A DNA stretch of 64,000 bases, from assembly GCA_963575745.1 (NCBI GenBank), contig CAUYUJ010018482.1:519382-583381 (forward strand). Reading direction: 5' to 3'. Below the pieces are notes generated by a model. It saw only the letters and a list, made by a program, of their open reading frames with translations. It did not search any database and was not told the origin of the DNA. The translations under genes were made by a program, and so were the position numbers. Of this stretch, positions 51,713-62,025 are shown piece by piece (the stretch's first letter is position 1; each line of letters starts with the position of its first letter). This DNA comes from Prorocentrum cordatum (lineage: Eukaryota > Sar > Dinophyceae > Prorocentrales > Prorocentraceae).

Positions 51713-52499
51713 GGGCCCGTCTGGCAGAATTCCGTGAACATGTGGGCAAACGTGCGTTTTTTTGGTTGGTAAACAAAGAGAGTTCGCAAGAGCGCGCGCG
51801 CAAGCTGTTTTATCAACTGATGCTGCGAACGCATGTGTTTTGTATGTTTTTTGGACACTTGGTTTTGACACCGCTACGGGACCGAAGGTTTTTGACGCAT
51901 TTCGGCGTGCGCGCGCGACGACGAACGCGCGTGCACTTCGTCCTGGTTTTTGAAAAAAAAAAAGAGTCTCGTCTCATGACGACACGCGCGCAAGGGCGTT
52001 CGAACGATTTCGGCATGCGCGCGCGCGAAGCCCGTTTGGTATCAAAAACTTTTGTTTCCCTTAAGAATTCGCAAGAACGCGCTTCAATTTTTTTCTGAAA
52101 AAGTCAGCGTTGCGAAACCATGTGATGTAATGTGAACTTTAGATACTCGGTTTTGAAATAGACTCCGAAGGTTGTTGATGGATTTCGGGACGCGCGCGCG
52201 ACAACGCTCGCGTGTGTATTGTTTCTAAGGGCTTTTGGGAAACTGTTGACTTGTGCTGCTGAATTCTGATAAACGGGTGCGCGCATAGCAGCTTTTTACA
52301 CAGGATGGCGGGGGGGGCAGTGCAGGTTCGGTTGGGACGATCCGAATGCATATTCGGATTTTGGAAGGACGATGGGGCAAAATTGCATTTCAGTTGCAAT
52401 ACTCATAGGGGGGCCGATCAGTTCGGGTGTGGTGGTGGAGGAGTCTATTCTCCTTTGATAAAAGGAGGATGTGTGCAGATGTGTGAATTAATATGTATA
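51713..52499. other. Stretch without recognisable gene
   Basis: GCGCGCGC-containing blocks of the type CGCGCGCAAGGGCGTTCGAACGATTTCGGCATGC recur here and loosely near 35540 and 36760. ACTGATGCTGCGAACGCATGTGTTTTGTATGTTTTTTGGACA near 51818 recurs near 57010-57055. No gene. Confidence 0.4.
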
Positions 52500-52830
52500 T
52501 GTGGTGCAAGCGGCGTGGTACGCAACAGCTCAAACAATATATATGTTGCTATCCTGGTTGTGCAAACGATGTTGTGCAACTTATGTGGTGCGACCTCAAA
52601 GGTGTACTATATGTTGTGCAAGGCACGTGTAGGTATATGTGTTTATATACGTATATGTACATATATATAGTGGAGCAATCTATGTGGTACAACCACTGCG
52701 ATGCATTCTCTTGTGGGCTGTACATGTTATGCAGTCAGTGTTGTGCAGCCTGGGGTGCAGTGCGCGCCGTGCAATTTACGTGGTGCAATCAATGTGGTGC
52801 CATTTATGTTGTGCGAATGACCACTCTGCA
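52500..52830. repeat. Satellite, inverted orientation, second block
   Basis: ATGTGGTGCAAGCGGCGTGGTACGC, GTTGTGCAACTTATGTGGTGCGACC and similar units, with a TATATACGTATATGTACATATATATAG insert at 52643-52671. Confidence 0.65.
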
Positions 52831-52987
52831 CCGCGCGTGACCACTTCCCACGTTCGTGCAAACATCCCACCATCCCACCCGCATCTTGGTCGGCAAAAGT
52901 CAACGCCGCGACTGCAGTTGCAGCGCAGGGCTCGTCCGCAAATTTCATCGAGCTCACTGGCACGCGAACCACTCGGACCGTCGTGGC

Positions 52988-53205
52988 GCGGGCAAAGTCC
53001 ATCTTGCGGGAGACAGCGTGGACGACAGCATCGACGAACGACGATCCGGTAGTTGGTAGAATTCATAAAGTCGCGAGTGTAGTTGCAGCGTGGAGCTCCT
53101 TAGATAATTTTCACTGTGCTCATTGGCGCGCGCACGTTCGTCGCGCGGGCAAAATCTATTTTGCGGGAGACAGCGCGGACGACAGCGTCGACAAACGAGG
53201 ACGAT
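52988..53205. repeat. Direct ~58-bp duplication
   Basis: GCGCGGGCAAAGTCCATCTTGCGGGAGACAGCGTGGACGACAGC (52988 on) recurs at 53148 as GCGCGGGCAAAATCTATTTTGCGGGAGACAGCGCGGACGACAGC. Flanking parts also repeat (GTAGTTGCAGCG...GAGCTC). A CATCCCACC...CCACCCGCATCTTGG lead at ~52865 resembles the lead of R1 and R2. Confidence 0.6.
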
Positions 53206-53784
53206 GCTGATCACGACGCATCCGACGGCAAAGATGACGATGACGGTGCCCAGCATGGCATTGATTGACAGGGACCATGCCTCTGGCAAGCGCGGGAAGG
53301 CATTGGAATCAGTTCGACGTGCGCGCGACAGCCTCTTTGGACAGGAAGATTGAAAACATTGGGCGTCGTTGAAATATTGATAGCTTTTTGTTGACCATCC
53401 ATTTGCTTTTTGATATTTTTACATTGAAGTTGCAACGAAAACGTAGGTTTGTATAGATTTAGTTTTTTCGCGCGCGCATGTGGCCCGCCTGGTGTTATTT
53501 CATAGGGAGTCTTCCATTCAGTTCATTCTAGATCAGCGCGTGTGCACTGGTGGTATTATTTGACAGGGATGAGGGGGGGGGGCGATACCGGCATTGGCTG
53601 GGATGGTATGAGTTCGCATGGGAGATGCACAAGAAGGCATACAATCATTTGTACAGTGCAGTACCCCAGAGGGGGGGGGTAATCACGGGGTGGTGGGGGG
53701 GGTCGAACCGTGTGTTGCGCAATCTATGTGGGGCAGTTTTTGTGGTCAAATATATGTTGTCTTGACGGATCCCATGCTTGTGCA
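53206..53784. other. Stretch without gene
   Basis: No open frame of interest. The satellite motif reappears at 53705-53765 (TGTGTTGCGCAATCTATGTGGGGCAG). Confidence 0.4.
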
Positions 53785-54055
53785 AACATCCCACCCACCC
53801 ACCCGCAATTTGGTTCACAAAACCCATGCGGTGGCTATTGCGATGCATGCTAGGCGTTGGCCGGTGCATCTTTGCGGCCGCGCCAACCCTTACACGCGCG
53901 CGCAGCGTCTAGCTATTTCGGCGCCGCCGACGCGGCCGCGGTGGCGTTGACCGCTGGGCACATCCCAGCGGGAACTTCGGTCCGAATCGGCGACTTGGTC
54001 GGGCGCGGTATCATGGCAACGTCGACGCAGGTAGACACGATGACAGTAACGTGAC
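53785..54055 (+). repeat. Module R2 (shorter, diverged)
   Basis: CAAACATCCCACCCACCCACCCGC leads into the same segments as R1/R3, but with many substitutions and an early end (GACAGTAACGTGACTGG). The frame equivalent to the 68-codon ORF reads ALTAGHIPAGTSVRIGDLVG and stops at TGA (54052). It directly adjoins R3. Confidence 0.55.
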
Positions 54056-54533
54056 TGGTTTTCAGAACCCATGCGGTGGCGATTGCGATGCATGCTTGGC
54101 GTTGGCTGGTGCATGTCTGCGGCCGCGCCAGCACCAGCACGCGCGCGCAGCGGCCAGATAGTCTGGCGCGACCGAAGCGGCCGCGGTGGCGTTGACCGTT
54201 GGGCTTATCCCAGCGGGCACTTTAGTGCGAGTCGGTGAGTTGGGCGGGCGCGGTATCACGGAAACGTCGACAACGGTAGACACGATGACAGTAGCGATGC
54301 TGGTGGCGATGTTGACAACGACGACGGCGCGGCCAGTGCGGGCGCCGATGCAGATCACGCCGGCGACGATGACGGCGCCCCCGCGTCGGTGATGAAGGGT
54401 TTGGGAAGAGTTCGGCATGCGCGCGCGACCGACGCGCGCGAGTGGCCCGCATGGTTTTCTGTGACACGGATCGTGCCCCCCCAGCACGCGCGCAAGGGCG
54501 CGCGAATGATGTTGGCCGGCGGCGCCAGAAACG
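54056..54533 (+). repeat. Module R3 with a 68-codon ORF
   Basis: Nearly identical to R1 from TTTTCAGAACCCATGCGGTG on, including the ORF (54186-54392; GTG start). The two residue differences from R1 are Leu to Gln and Ser to Pro. After the ORF it keeps the GTGATG-A-G-TTTGG-AGAGTTCG-CATGCGCGCG part. Confidence 0.6.
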
Positions 54534-54764
54534 AACCTTGAAAAACGAAAGCGCGAACGCGCGTTGTCCCCCAACCCTCCTTGGTTGGGTATTCGTGTGA
54601 ATAAAACACTGCGGTCTCCAGTCCTCCTCCTCCTTCCGACTCTCGCCTCTCGCTCTCCTTTTGTCTCCTCTTGTCTTGTGCGTACCTCGTGTGTGCGTGT
54701 GTGTCTGTGTGCGCATCCTGGCAGCGGTACCTGTTGTGTGTGTGTGTGTGCATTTTGCCAAGGG

Positions 54765-56640
54765 GCTGCGATCTGTGACGCTGTCGCCACTTTCGAGGGC
54801 TGCTGGTAAGTCCAGCGGAGTGAGGCACCGCGGGGACCTGAGCGGGACCTACCCGTCCCTGGGGGGCTGCGATCTGCGACACGGTTGCGTTTTTCGAGGG
54901 CTGCTTGTGGGTCCAGCGGAGTGAGGCACCGCGGGGGCTTGAGCGAAACTTCGCCGTCGGCTGTGGCCTGGGGGCTGCTGGAGGGTCCTGCGGAGTGAGG
55001 CACCGCGGGGACCTGAGCGAAACCTCGCCGTCCCTGGGGGGTTGCGATCTGCGACACCGTCGCCATTTTCGAGGGCTGCTGGTGGGTCCTGCGGAGTGAG
55101 GCACCTCGGGGACCTGAGCGAGACCTCGCCGTTCCTGGGGGGCTGCGATGTGTGACATTGTCGCCTTTTTTCGAGGGCTGCTGGTGGGTCCTGCGGAGTA
55201 AGGCACCGCGGGGACCTGAGCGGGACCTCGCCGTCCCTGTGGGGGCTGCGATCTGTGGCATTGTCGCCTTTTTTCGAGAGCTGCTGGTAAGTCCAGCGGA
55301 GTGAGGCACCGCGGGGACCTGAGCGAGACCTCGCCGTCCCTGGTGGGCTGCGATCTGCGACACTGTCGCCACTTTCGAGGGCTGCTGGTGGGTGCTGCGG
55401 AGTGAGGCTCTGCGGGGACCTGAGATGGTCCTCGCCGTCCCTGGGAGGCTGTGATCTGCGACACTGTCGAGGCACCGCGGGGACCTGAGCGGGACCTCGC
55501 CGTCCCTGGGGGGCTGCGATCTGCGACACTGTCGCCACTTTCGAGGGCTGCTGGTGGGTCCAGCGGAGTGAGGCACCGCGGGGACCCGAGCGAGACCTCG
55601 CCGTTCCTGGGGGGCTGCGATCTGCGACATTGTCGCCACTTTCGAGGGCTGCTCGTGGGTCCAGCGGAACGAGGCACCGCGGGGACCTGAGCGAGACCTC
55701 GCCGTCCCGGGGGGGGGGGCTGCGATCTGCGACACTGTCGCCACTTTCGAGGGCTGCTGGTGGGTCCAGCGGAGTGAGGCACCGCGGGGACCTGAGCGAC
55801 ACCTCGCCGTCCTTGGGTGGGCTGCGATATGTGGCATTGTCGCCACTTTCGAGGGCTGCGGGTGGGTCCAGCGGAGTGAGGCACCGCGGGGACCTGGGCT
55901 AGGCCTCGCCGTCCCTGGGGGGGGCTGCGATCTGTGGCAGTGTCGCCAGTTTCGATGGCTGCTGGTGGGTCCAGCGGAGCGAGGCACCGCGGGGACCTGA
56001 GCTAGGCCTCGCCGTCCCTGTGGGGGGCTGCGATCTGTGGCATTTGTCGCCAGTTTCGAGGGCTGCTGCTGGGTCCAGCGGAGTGAGGCACCGCAGGGAC
56101 CTGAGCGAGAACTCGCCGTCCCTGGGGGGGGCTGCGATCTGCGACACTGTCGCCACTTTCGAGGGCAGCTGGTGGGTCCAGCGGGGTGAGGCACCGCGGG
56201 GACCTGAGCGAAACCTCGCCGTCCCTGGGGGGCTGCGATCTGCGACACTGTCGCCACTTTCGAGGGTTGCTGGTGGGTCCAGCGGAGTGAGGCACCGCGG
56301 GGACCTGATCGAGACCTCGCCGTTCCTGGGGGGCTGCGATCTGCGACATTGTCGCCACTTTCGAGGGCTGCTGGTGGATCCAGCGGAGTGAGGCACCGCG
56401 GGGACCTGAGCGAGACTTCGCCGTCCCTGGGGGGGGGGCTGCGATCTGCGACATTGTCGCCACTTTCGATGGCTGCTGGTGGGTCCAGCGGAGTAAGGCA
56501 CCGCGGGGACCTGAGCGAGACCTCGCCGTCCGTGGGGGGGATGCGATCTGCGACACTGTCGCCACTTTCGAGGGCAGCTGGTGGGTCCTGCAGGGTGAGG
56601 CACCGCGGGGACCTGAGCGAGACCTCGCCATCCCTGGGGG
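54765..56640. repeat. ~101-bp minisatellite, about 18 units
   Basis: The unit has GGGGGGCTGCGATCTGCGAC, ACTGTCGCCACTTTCGAGGG, CTGCTGGTGGGTCCAGCGGA, GTGAGGCACCGCGGGGACCT and GAGCGAGACCTCGCCGTCCC in order. Units differ by substitutions and G-run length, and a short or deleted unit lies near 55445-55475. On the minus strand all three frames are open for hundreds of codons. The longest runs 892 codons and enters module R3. As 101 is not a multiple of 3, such a frame would cycle through all three phases, so I do not call it a gene. Confidence 0.85.
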
Positions 56641-56836
56641 GCTCTGGAGAGCTGCTGCGGGATACATTAGGCGCAACGGGCGCATGGCACAGCCAACGGG
56701 GGTGACTTGTGAAACAGACCATCTGCCGGGCGATGGCCATAACGTTGCGCCTACACGTATCCCGCGGGGGCTCTCAAGAGCTGTTGCGGGATACGTTGGG
56801 TGCCACGGGCGCATGGCACAGCCAACGGGGGTGATT
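56641..56836. repeat. Direct repeat and inverted piece after the minisatellite
   Basis: CTCTGGAGAGCTGCTGCGGGATACATTAGGCGCAACGGGCGCATGGCACAGCCAACGGGGGTGA (56642 on) recurs at ~56770 with a few changes. Between them, GTTGCGCCTACACGTATCCCGCG is the inverse of the CGGGATAC...GGCGCAAC part. Confidence 0.65.
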
Positions 56837-57461
56837 TGTTATTACGTAGCCCTTATATCTTGATCGGGGGCCTGTGAGCCTTCCGATTGTTGCTCGCAAA
56901 AGCACAGGCGTCCATGTTACGTCATCGCCCCCGTTGTAGCAATCCTGATGTACTTATGCCCCGCATTGCGCAAGGGTGGGATACTTCGCCAGGGTATTTT
57001 TTGGGGGGAATAACTGATGCTGCGAAACCATGTTTTTTGTATGTTTTTGGACATACGGGGGCGACGGTTCTTTCCTCGTCCCGCACCCCTCCTGGCCGCG
57101 TCGCTCCTTCCAGGTGGCCAGCAAGTGCAACTGCGTATTCGGTAATGCCTGGCAGAGTCCAGAGTGCTCTACAATCGATCTGAACTCTCGGCTTGACGCC
57201 ATACGTGCAGCGCATCAACCTGAGGTTGACAGCGCAGGTTGGTTTCCCCCCTTGACGTCCGTGTGAGAGTGGTCACCAGACCTCACCCCCCAGCCCTAAA
57301 AAGTAAAGACGCTGAACAAAGGACCGCTCTGGGCTCAGGAGGGGCTCTGACCTTCGGGCAGGCCCTGAGATCCAGCTCTTGGACCCCACGCGCGGCCGAG
57401 GCCAGCATTGACCAGACAAGCCCCCTCGCTCCTCATTCAGCGTTCCTCGCGGTAGCATTAC
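56837..57461. other. Stretch without recognisable gene
   Basis: ACTGATGCTGCGAAACCATG...TTTTTTGTATGTTTTTGGACA (57010-57055) resembles 51818-51858. Frames on both strands at 57060-57220 are open but I recognise nothing. Confidence 0.35.
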
Positions 57462-57616
57462 GTCGGGCCTGCCCCTCCGCAGGAGGAATATTCAAAACAT
57501 GGTCAAAAGTAGTCAGGGGGCGATGTTTGTTAGTATTTCTGGGCATTTTTGTGCTGGCATTTCTGAACTATTTTTAAAAGTCCTCCAAAATCCGCCTGTA
57601 GGGGGACACGCCCGAC
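57462..57616. mobile_element. MITE-A copy 5 (complete, with 10-bp flanking repeat)
   Basis: It starts GTCGGGCCTGCCCCTCCGCA and ends TGTAGGGGGACACGCCCGAC. GCGGTAGCAT occurs at 57449-57458 and 57620-57629, three bases outside each end, so the element proper may be TAC-GTCGGGC...GCCCGAC-CTA. The interior has GGAATATTCAAAACATGGTC and AGTAGTCAGGGGGCGAT. Confidence 0.8.
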
Positions 57617-57754
57617 CTAGCGGTAGCATGGTGACTGCAGTCGACAGGATCGGCGGCGCGCCCGCGGGGGAAGCGAGAAAGACAAGGCCTTCTCAGGAGG
57701 CTCGGAAGTCCCCCGGGGTTCCTGAGAAGTGTTCCAAGCCTTCCCCGAAGACGC

Positions 57755-57947
57755 TCGGGGGCGGCAGAGAGGGGGGTGATTACTAGGGGGGTGGATATCA
57801 TGGCGGGGGCCATGGTATCTCCCCAGATTTCATGGGGCCTCTTCTTACTTCAATATGTCCCTGGCTCCCCCCTCTGGGCCGCGCACGTGCCGCTGGCCAT
57901 GATTTGCGCCCCCCCCTCTTGGACGCCCCCCTCTTGGCCGCCCCCGA
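57755..57947. mobile_element. MITE-B copy (complete, 193 bp)
   Basis: TCGGGGGCGGCAGAGAGGGGGG faces CCCCCCTCTTGGCCGCCCCCGA. Inside the left end is GGATATCATGGCGGGGGCCATGGTATC. Flanks (GACGC / GGCAC) show no perfect duplication. Confidence 0.75.
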
Positions 57948-59090
57948 GGCACAGAAAACCTTTCAGAAGGCCCGAGGCCGCTGCCTTCCGAGAAGGCCTC
58001 CTTTCTCACTTCCCCCCCTCGCTCGCCGCCGAACGGCAGTCCACAGAGGAGCGCTAGCGACCTTCCGATACGATGGCAGTGGCTTGCCCCGGCCCAGCGC
58101 GCACAGCACTCCCCGGCCGGCGGAGCAAGAGCAGGCGCCCCCAGCCCCCGTCCGACCGACCCCCCCCCTCTGGGAGTGTCCCCCGCCCCCGCGCGGGGCG
58201 CTCCAGAGAATCCAGGCACAACACAGAACCACAACCACGTTTGAGGCCCCCCTCGGGGGAGAACCGAGTGACCTCGACATGAGCACTCTGGTTGTGGTTG
58301 TGGTCGATGTGGCCGTCCTGGGACGCCACATCGACCGCAACCTCTACGACGCTGGTTCCGTTGCTCCGCCAGTGTCCTGGCATGCGCAAGGCATCCCCCC
58401 AGGGCGTGTCCTCGATGTGGTTTTGTTGTGGTCGCTCGCTGCCCCCGCAGAGAAGGAGCTCGCCCTCGAGAGGCCGAGGCGCTGCCATCGGGCCCACCCA
58501 AAAGCACTCATACCTTGAGTGTGTGTGTGTGTGTGTGTGTGTGTGTCGGCCCCGTTCCTTTGCAAGTACTTCGCCCTCGGCACCGCCTGATTCCGGGACT
58601 TTGCCCCCTCCTGGCCTGGATGTGAGGCCCCTCCTTCTGCTTCCCTCTCGCGAATTCAAGCTGTGCGCGGCCCGCTTAGCTTCGACCGGAAGAGGTGCGC
58701 TCTCGACCCGCGGATCAAAAAAAGTGTGTCGGCACCGCAAGGGCGACGCGCACGCTCAGAAATCTTACAGTCGAATCTCCGTGGCGGCGGCTGCGGCCGA
58801 AACGAAGAAAGCTCCGCGGCGATGGCTTTGTCTGGCCCTACCCGTTCGGGGAACGATGTCCTACTGCACAATCGTGTGCTACGTGCTCGAGTCGGACGAG
58901 CGCCTGCAGCATCAGCACATCGTGAATGCGCAACTGTCTCCTGCAGCGTCCCGTGCCACCCCCTCGGCGAAGGGCACCTCAGGTTGGGAGGCCGGCGGAG
59001 GTGGGTATCGCCTTCATCGGGAGCCTTGCGACGGGGGTCCATGGAAAGGGGGCTTAGCCAGGGCGCTGGATCTTGCAGAATCCTGCAGAG
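57948..59090. other. Stretch without recognisable gene; GT run
   Basis: CAGAAGGCCCGAGGCC and similar pieces near 57961-58010 recur near 5460-5500, 5550 and 62330. A GT run lies at 58519-58546. No gene is supported. Confidence 0.35.
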
Positions 59091-59094
59091 CCAG

Positions 59095-59210
59095 GGGTGC
59101 ATTGATCCGGGTCAGCGCGCAGGATCCTGCAGGATCCTGCAGGATCTTGCAGGATCCTGCAAAGCCTGACTGACCCGGGTCTGTGACCCGGGTCAGTGGA
59201 TCGCCGACTT
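59095..59210. repeat. GGATCCTGCA tandem and inverted GACCCGGGTC pieces
   Basis: AGGATCCTGCAGGATCCTGCAGGATCTTGCAGGATCC (59129-59160) is flanked by TGATCCGGGTCAG and CTGACCCGGGTC...GACCCGGGTCAG. Confidence 0.75.
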
Positions 59211-59354
59211 CGACCTCCCATCGGGGGCTGCTAGAGGTGTGCCCGGCCCAAGGTGCCCCCAGCTTTTCGCTCCATCCTGGAGCCCGTGGGTGCCTCCATT
59301 GAAATCCTTGGCGGCACCTTGTGCCAGGAGCACTCCTAGCAGCACCCGATCCGC

Positions 59355-59615
59355 CCGACAGAGTGCAAGCGGTTTGTCCGCGGACGACTCGTGTGCACCG
59401 CGCCGCGCTGGCGTCTCCCGAGGCGTCGTCGATCGTCGATCTGGGAACGGTGCGGGGGGCATCTGCATCTGTGAGGCTGGCGGAAGTGAGCATCACCTTC
59501 GACCTCTCCCCCGACAGAGTGCAAGCCGTTTGTCCGCGGACGACTCGTGTGCACCGCGCCGCGCTTGCGTCTCCCGAGGCGTCGTCGATCGTCGACCTGG
59601 GAACGGTGCAGTGCA
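59355..59615. repeat. Repeat L, two direct copies of ~98 bp
   Basis: GACAGAGTGCAAGCGGTTTGTCCGCGGACGACTCGTGTGCACCGCGCCGCGCT (59358 on) recurs at 59513, continuing through GTCTCCCGAGGCGTCGTCGATCGTCGA-CTGGGAACGGTGC. A diverged copy is at 1865-1925. Confidence 0.75.
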
Positions 59616-59734
59616 TAGTTTTGTTCGGCCCTCCGTGTCGAAGAGCTCTGCGGCGTACCTCGCTGGAGCGGAGCCAGAGGGGAGTCGAAGCATGGTCGGT
59701 GCACGTGCTCGAACAAGAACAAATGACATAGACA

Positions 59735-59792
59735 CAAACTTTCGACGGTCCGCGCGGAGCTCCGACAGTTTCTGCTCATGCCGTTATTTGTT
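59735..59792. repeat. MITE-E partial copy 5
   Basis: ACAAACTTTCGACGGTCCGCGCGGAGCTCCGACAGTTTCTGCTCATGCCGTTATTTGTTCCTCTG has both outer blocks of MITE-E with the interior deleted. Confidence 0.5.
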
Positions 59793-60033
59793 CCTCTGCG
59801 TGCGCCGTTCTCGCACGCTTGGACTCTGCACACCGTGCAGCCCCCCCCCGAGATGACCGCAGCGGCTGCTAAGGGGATCTGGGGTCTAAGAGGCGGATTC
59901 GAAGGTGGGTTATATTTGGCCTAGCGTGGCCTGTATTGGGTTACTTGTGCCCTAAGATCATGAACTGACAGGTAACACCCGTACCTATACGTCCCTTAGA
60001 ACTCCTGGGGTGGAATTCTGTGGGGGAGGGGCT

Positions 60034-60107
60034 ATGGGTGCGTGTTGTCGGGGGGGGGGTCCCCGTTCGAACGGGACCCCCCTCGGGGTCCGACAACTCG
60101 CACCCAT
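60034..60107. repeat. 74-bp hairpin centred on TTCGAA
   Basis: ATGGGTGCGTGTTGTCGG at the left and CCGACAACTCGCACCCAT at the right pair with one mismatch. Inside, GGGGTCCCCGTTCGAACGGGACCCC is a further palindrome around TTCGAA. Unlike the MITE families, no second copy is seen. Confidence 0.8.
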
Positions 60108-60479
60108 GCTTGTAGCGCCTTCATCACCTTGCCCTTCCCAACCCCTCCTCCCTGTAGGTTTGAGTGTGTGTTGTTTGTTGATCAAAGGTGGTTTAGGGGC
60201 AATGCATGATTCCGCTAAGTGTGCGGAGCCCACTTCGCCCGGATCTTCCCCCCCTAAGCCATTTAGGGCACTTGCAACACATTCAGAAATTATGCCAGGC
60301 CATATGAAGCCCACCATAGCAATCGCCGCGGTCATCTCAGCCCCGCCCGCCAGTCCTGCCCGCGGCTGGGCTGGCCCCGTTCCCGCTGCGCAGACAGGAG
60401 GAGTCCATCGCTACGCTGCCCCCAAGCTGCAGCAGCTTCAGCGCCTGCGGCACGCCCTGGATGCAGGCCGCCGTCCGAG

Positions 60480-60955
60480 GAGGGAGGAGGGAGGAGGAGG
60501 AAGGGCAGAGTGAGGAGGGAGGAGGGCAGAGGGAGGAAGGAGGAGGGCAGAGGGAGGAGGGAGGAGGGAGGAGGACAGAGGGAGGGGGGAGGAGGGAGGA
60601 GGGAAGAGGGAGGAAGGCAGATGGCAGAGGGGAGAGAGAGGATGGCAGAAGGAGCAGGAGGAGGGAGGAGGGAGGAGAGAGGAGGGAGGGCAGAGGGAGG
60701 AGGAGGGGCAGATGGAGGAAATAGGAGGGCAGAGGGGTGGGAGGGACAGAGGGCAGAGGGAGGACGGAGGAGGGAGGATGGTGGAGGGAGAAGGGAGGAG
60801 GGAGGAGGACAGAGGGAGGAGGGAGGGAGGAGGGCAGATGGCAGATGGCAGAGGGAGGAGGGAGGAGGGAGGATGGAGCAGGAGGAGGGAGAGGAGGAGG
60901 AGGAGGAGGAGGAGGAGGAGGAGAAGGAGGAGGAGGAGGAGGCGGAGGAGGAGGA
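60480..60955. repeat. GGA/GGAGGAGGGCAGA array
   Basis: Purine-only repeats of GAGGGAGGAGGGCAGAGGGAGGAGG type, ending with a pure GGA run (60885-60950). Long minus-strand Pro-, Leu- and Ser-rich frames are artefacts. Confidence 0.9.
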
Positions 60956-61484
60956 AGTCCTGGGCCGTCTTGGACGCCTTCTGGACCAAAAGGGGAGCAG
61001 GTAATCGACAGCCATACATGTTTGCTGCCAGCGTGCGTCCTGGGTGTGCAAGCTGTGTGGCCGAAGCCATGTGGTGCAGCCTGTGTGGTGCGAGCTGTGT
61101 GGCGCGAGCTGAGTGTTAGGGAGGAAAAACCACCCAGACCTGATAACTTGCGTTTACGAAGCGGCACTGGGCGTTTACTCGACAGCCCTGCCCTGTTCGA
61201 TTCCTTCCATGGGTGCGTTTACTGAACGGCTTCGCGTGTCGGAGTGATTCTTATGGGGTGGATTTTCTGCTCTCTAGAGTGGTGCAAGCCGTGTGGTGCG
61301 AGCTCGTGTGCACACTCGGCGCCCACGGGCGGCCGCTGGCGGCGACGCCTCTCGTGCGCCTTCGGGGCCGCGGGACCCAGCGCTCGAAGTGCGCCCAAGG
61401 GGAGACCACGGGCGGCGACCCCGGGCGCACAACAACTCTAGGCCTCCCAGGCCCGGAGATCCAGCGTGTTGAAAAAAACAAGAC
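60956..61484. other. Stretch without gene
   Basis: GTGTGGCCGAAGCCATGTGGTGCAGCC...TGTGTGGTGCGAGCTGTGTGG near 61050-61110 resembles the inverted TTGCACCACAT satellite. Nothing else. Confidence 0.4.
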
Positions 61485-61615
61485 GGAGTTTTTGTCGCAG
61501 TTTTCGGCCTCTAGGGGCCCTCGCCAGGCCTCGGGACCGTCAAAAAGCGACTCAGGTGAAAAACCGGTCCTTGGGAATGGGTCGAGGCTTCCGGGGACCC
61601 CGTATTGAACAACTC
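61485..61615. repeat. Repeat G copy 4 (inverted)
   Basis: Reverse complement of the 33625-33785 type: CCTCGGGACCGTCAAAAAGCGACTC and GGTCCTTGGGAATGGGTCGAGGC. It lies 25 bp from MITE-C. Confidence 0.5.
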
Positions 61616-61640
61616 ACGACGTCGGACCTCTGGGGATGTG

Positions 61641-61856
61641 CTCGGAGTAGATGGGGTCCGGGGATCGCACCGCATCGCCGATGCATCGCCGATGCGGCTC
61701 GATGTGCAGCCCAGCTTGCTTCATGTCGACGGCGCCGATGCATCGCCGACGTCGACGATGCATCGCCAGTGCATCGCCAATGCGTCGCCGCTGAAACGCC
61801 GATGTATCGGCGATGCGACGCGATCCTCCGACCCCATCTACTCCGACCCCATCTAG
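61641..61856. mobile_element. MITE-C copy 2
   Basis: CTCGGAGTAGATGGGGTCCG faces CGACCCCATCTACTCCGA. The inside is a ladder of CGCCGATGCATCGCCGATGC palindromes. Confidence 0.65.
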
Positions 61857-61884
61857 AAGGCATCTAATAACGAGTTTTTTCCAT

Positions 61885-62025
61885 ATATCTTCGACTTCTC
61901 TTGGGACCCGTCCCGGCCCTCGGGACCGTCGACAGAACGAAACGATGCGGGATGAACGATCGGTCCCGGGGAATGGGTCGAGACCTCTGGGGGTCGACGT
62001 TTTGACAAAATCGTGGCGTCGGGGA
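61885..62025. repeat. Repeat G copy 5 (inverted)
   Basis: CCCTCGGGACCGTCGACAG, CGATCGGTCCCGGGGAATGGGTCGAGACCTCTGGGGGTCGACG and ATCGTGGCGTCGGGGATTTGG, inverse of the plus copies. Confidence 0.5.

Noticed and set aside
54062-56740. 892-codon minus-strand frame as a gene
   Set aside because: It is a 101-bp minisatellite read through in a cycling phase, with the other two minus frames also open and no start context or domain.
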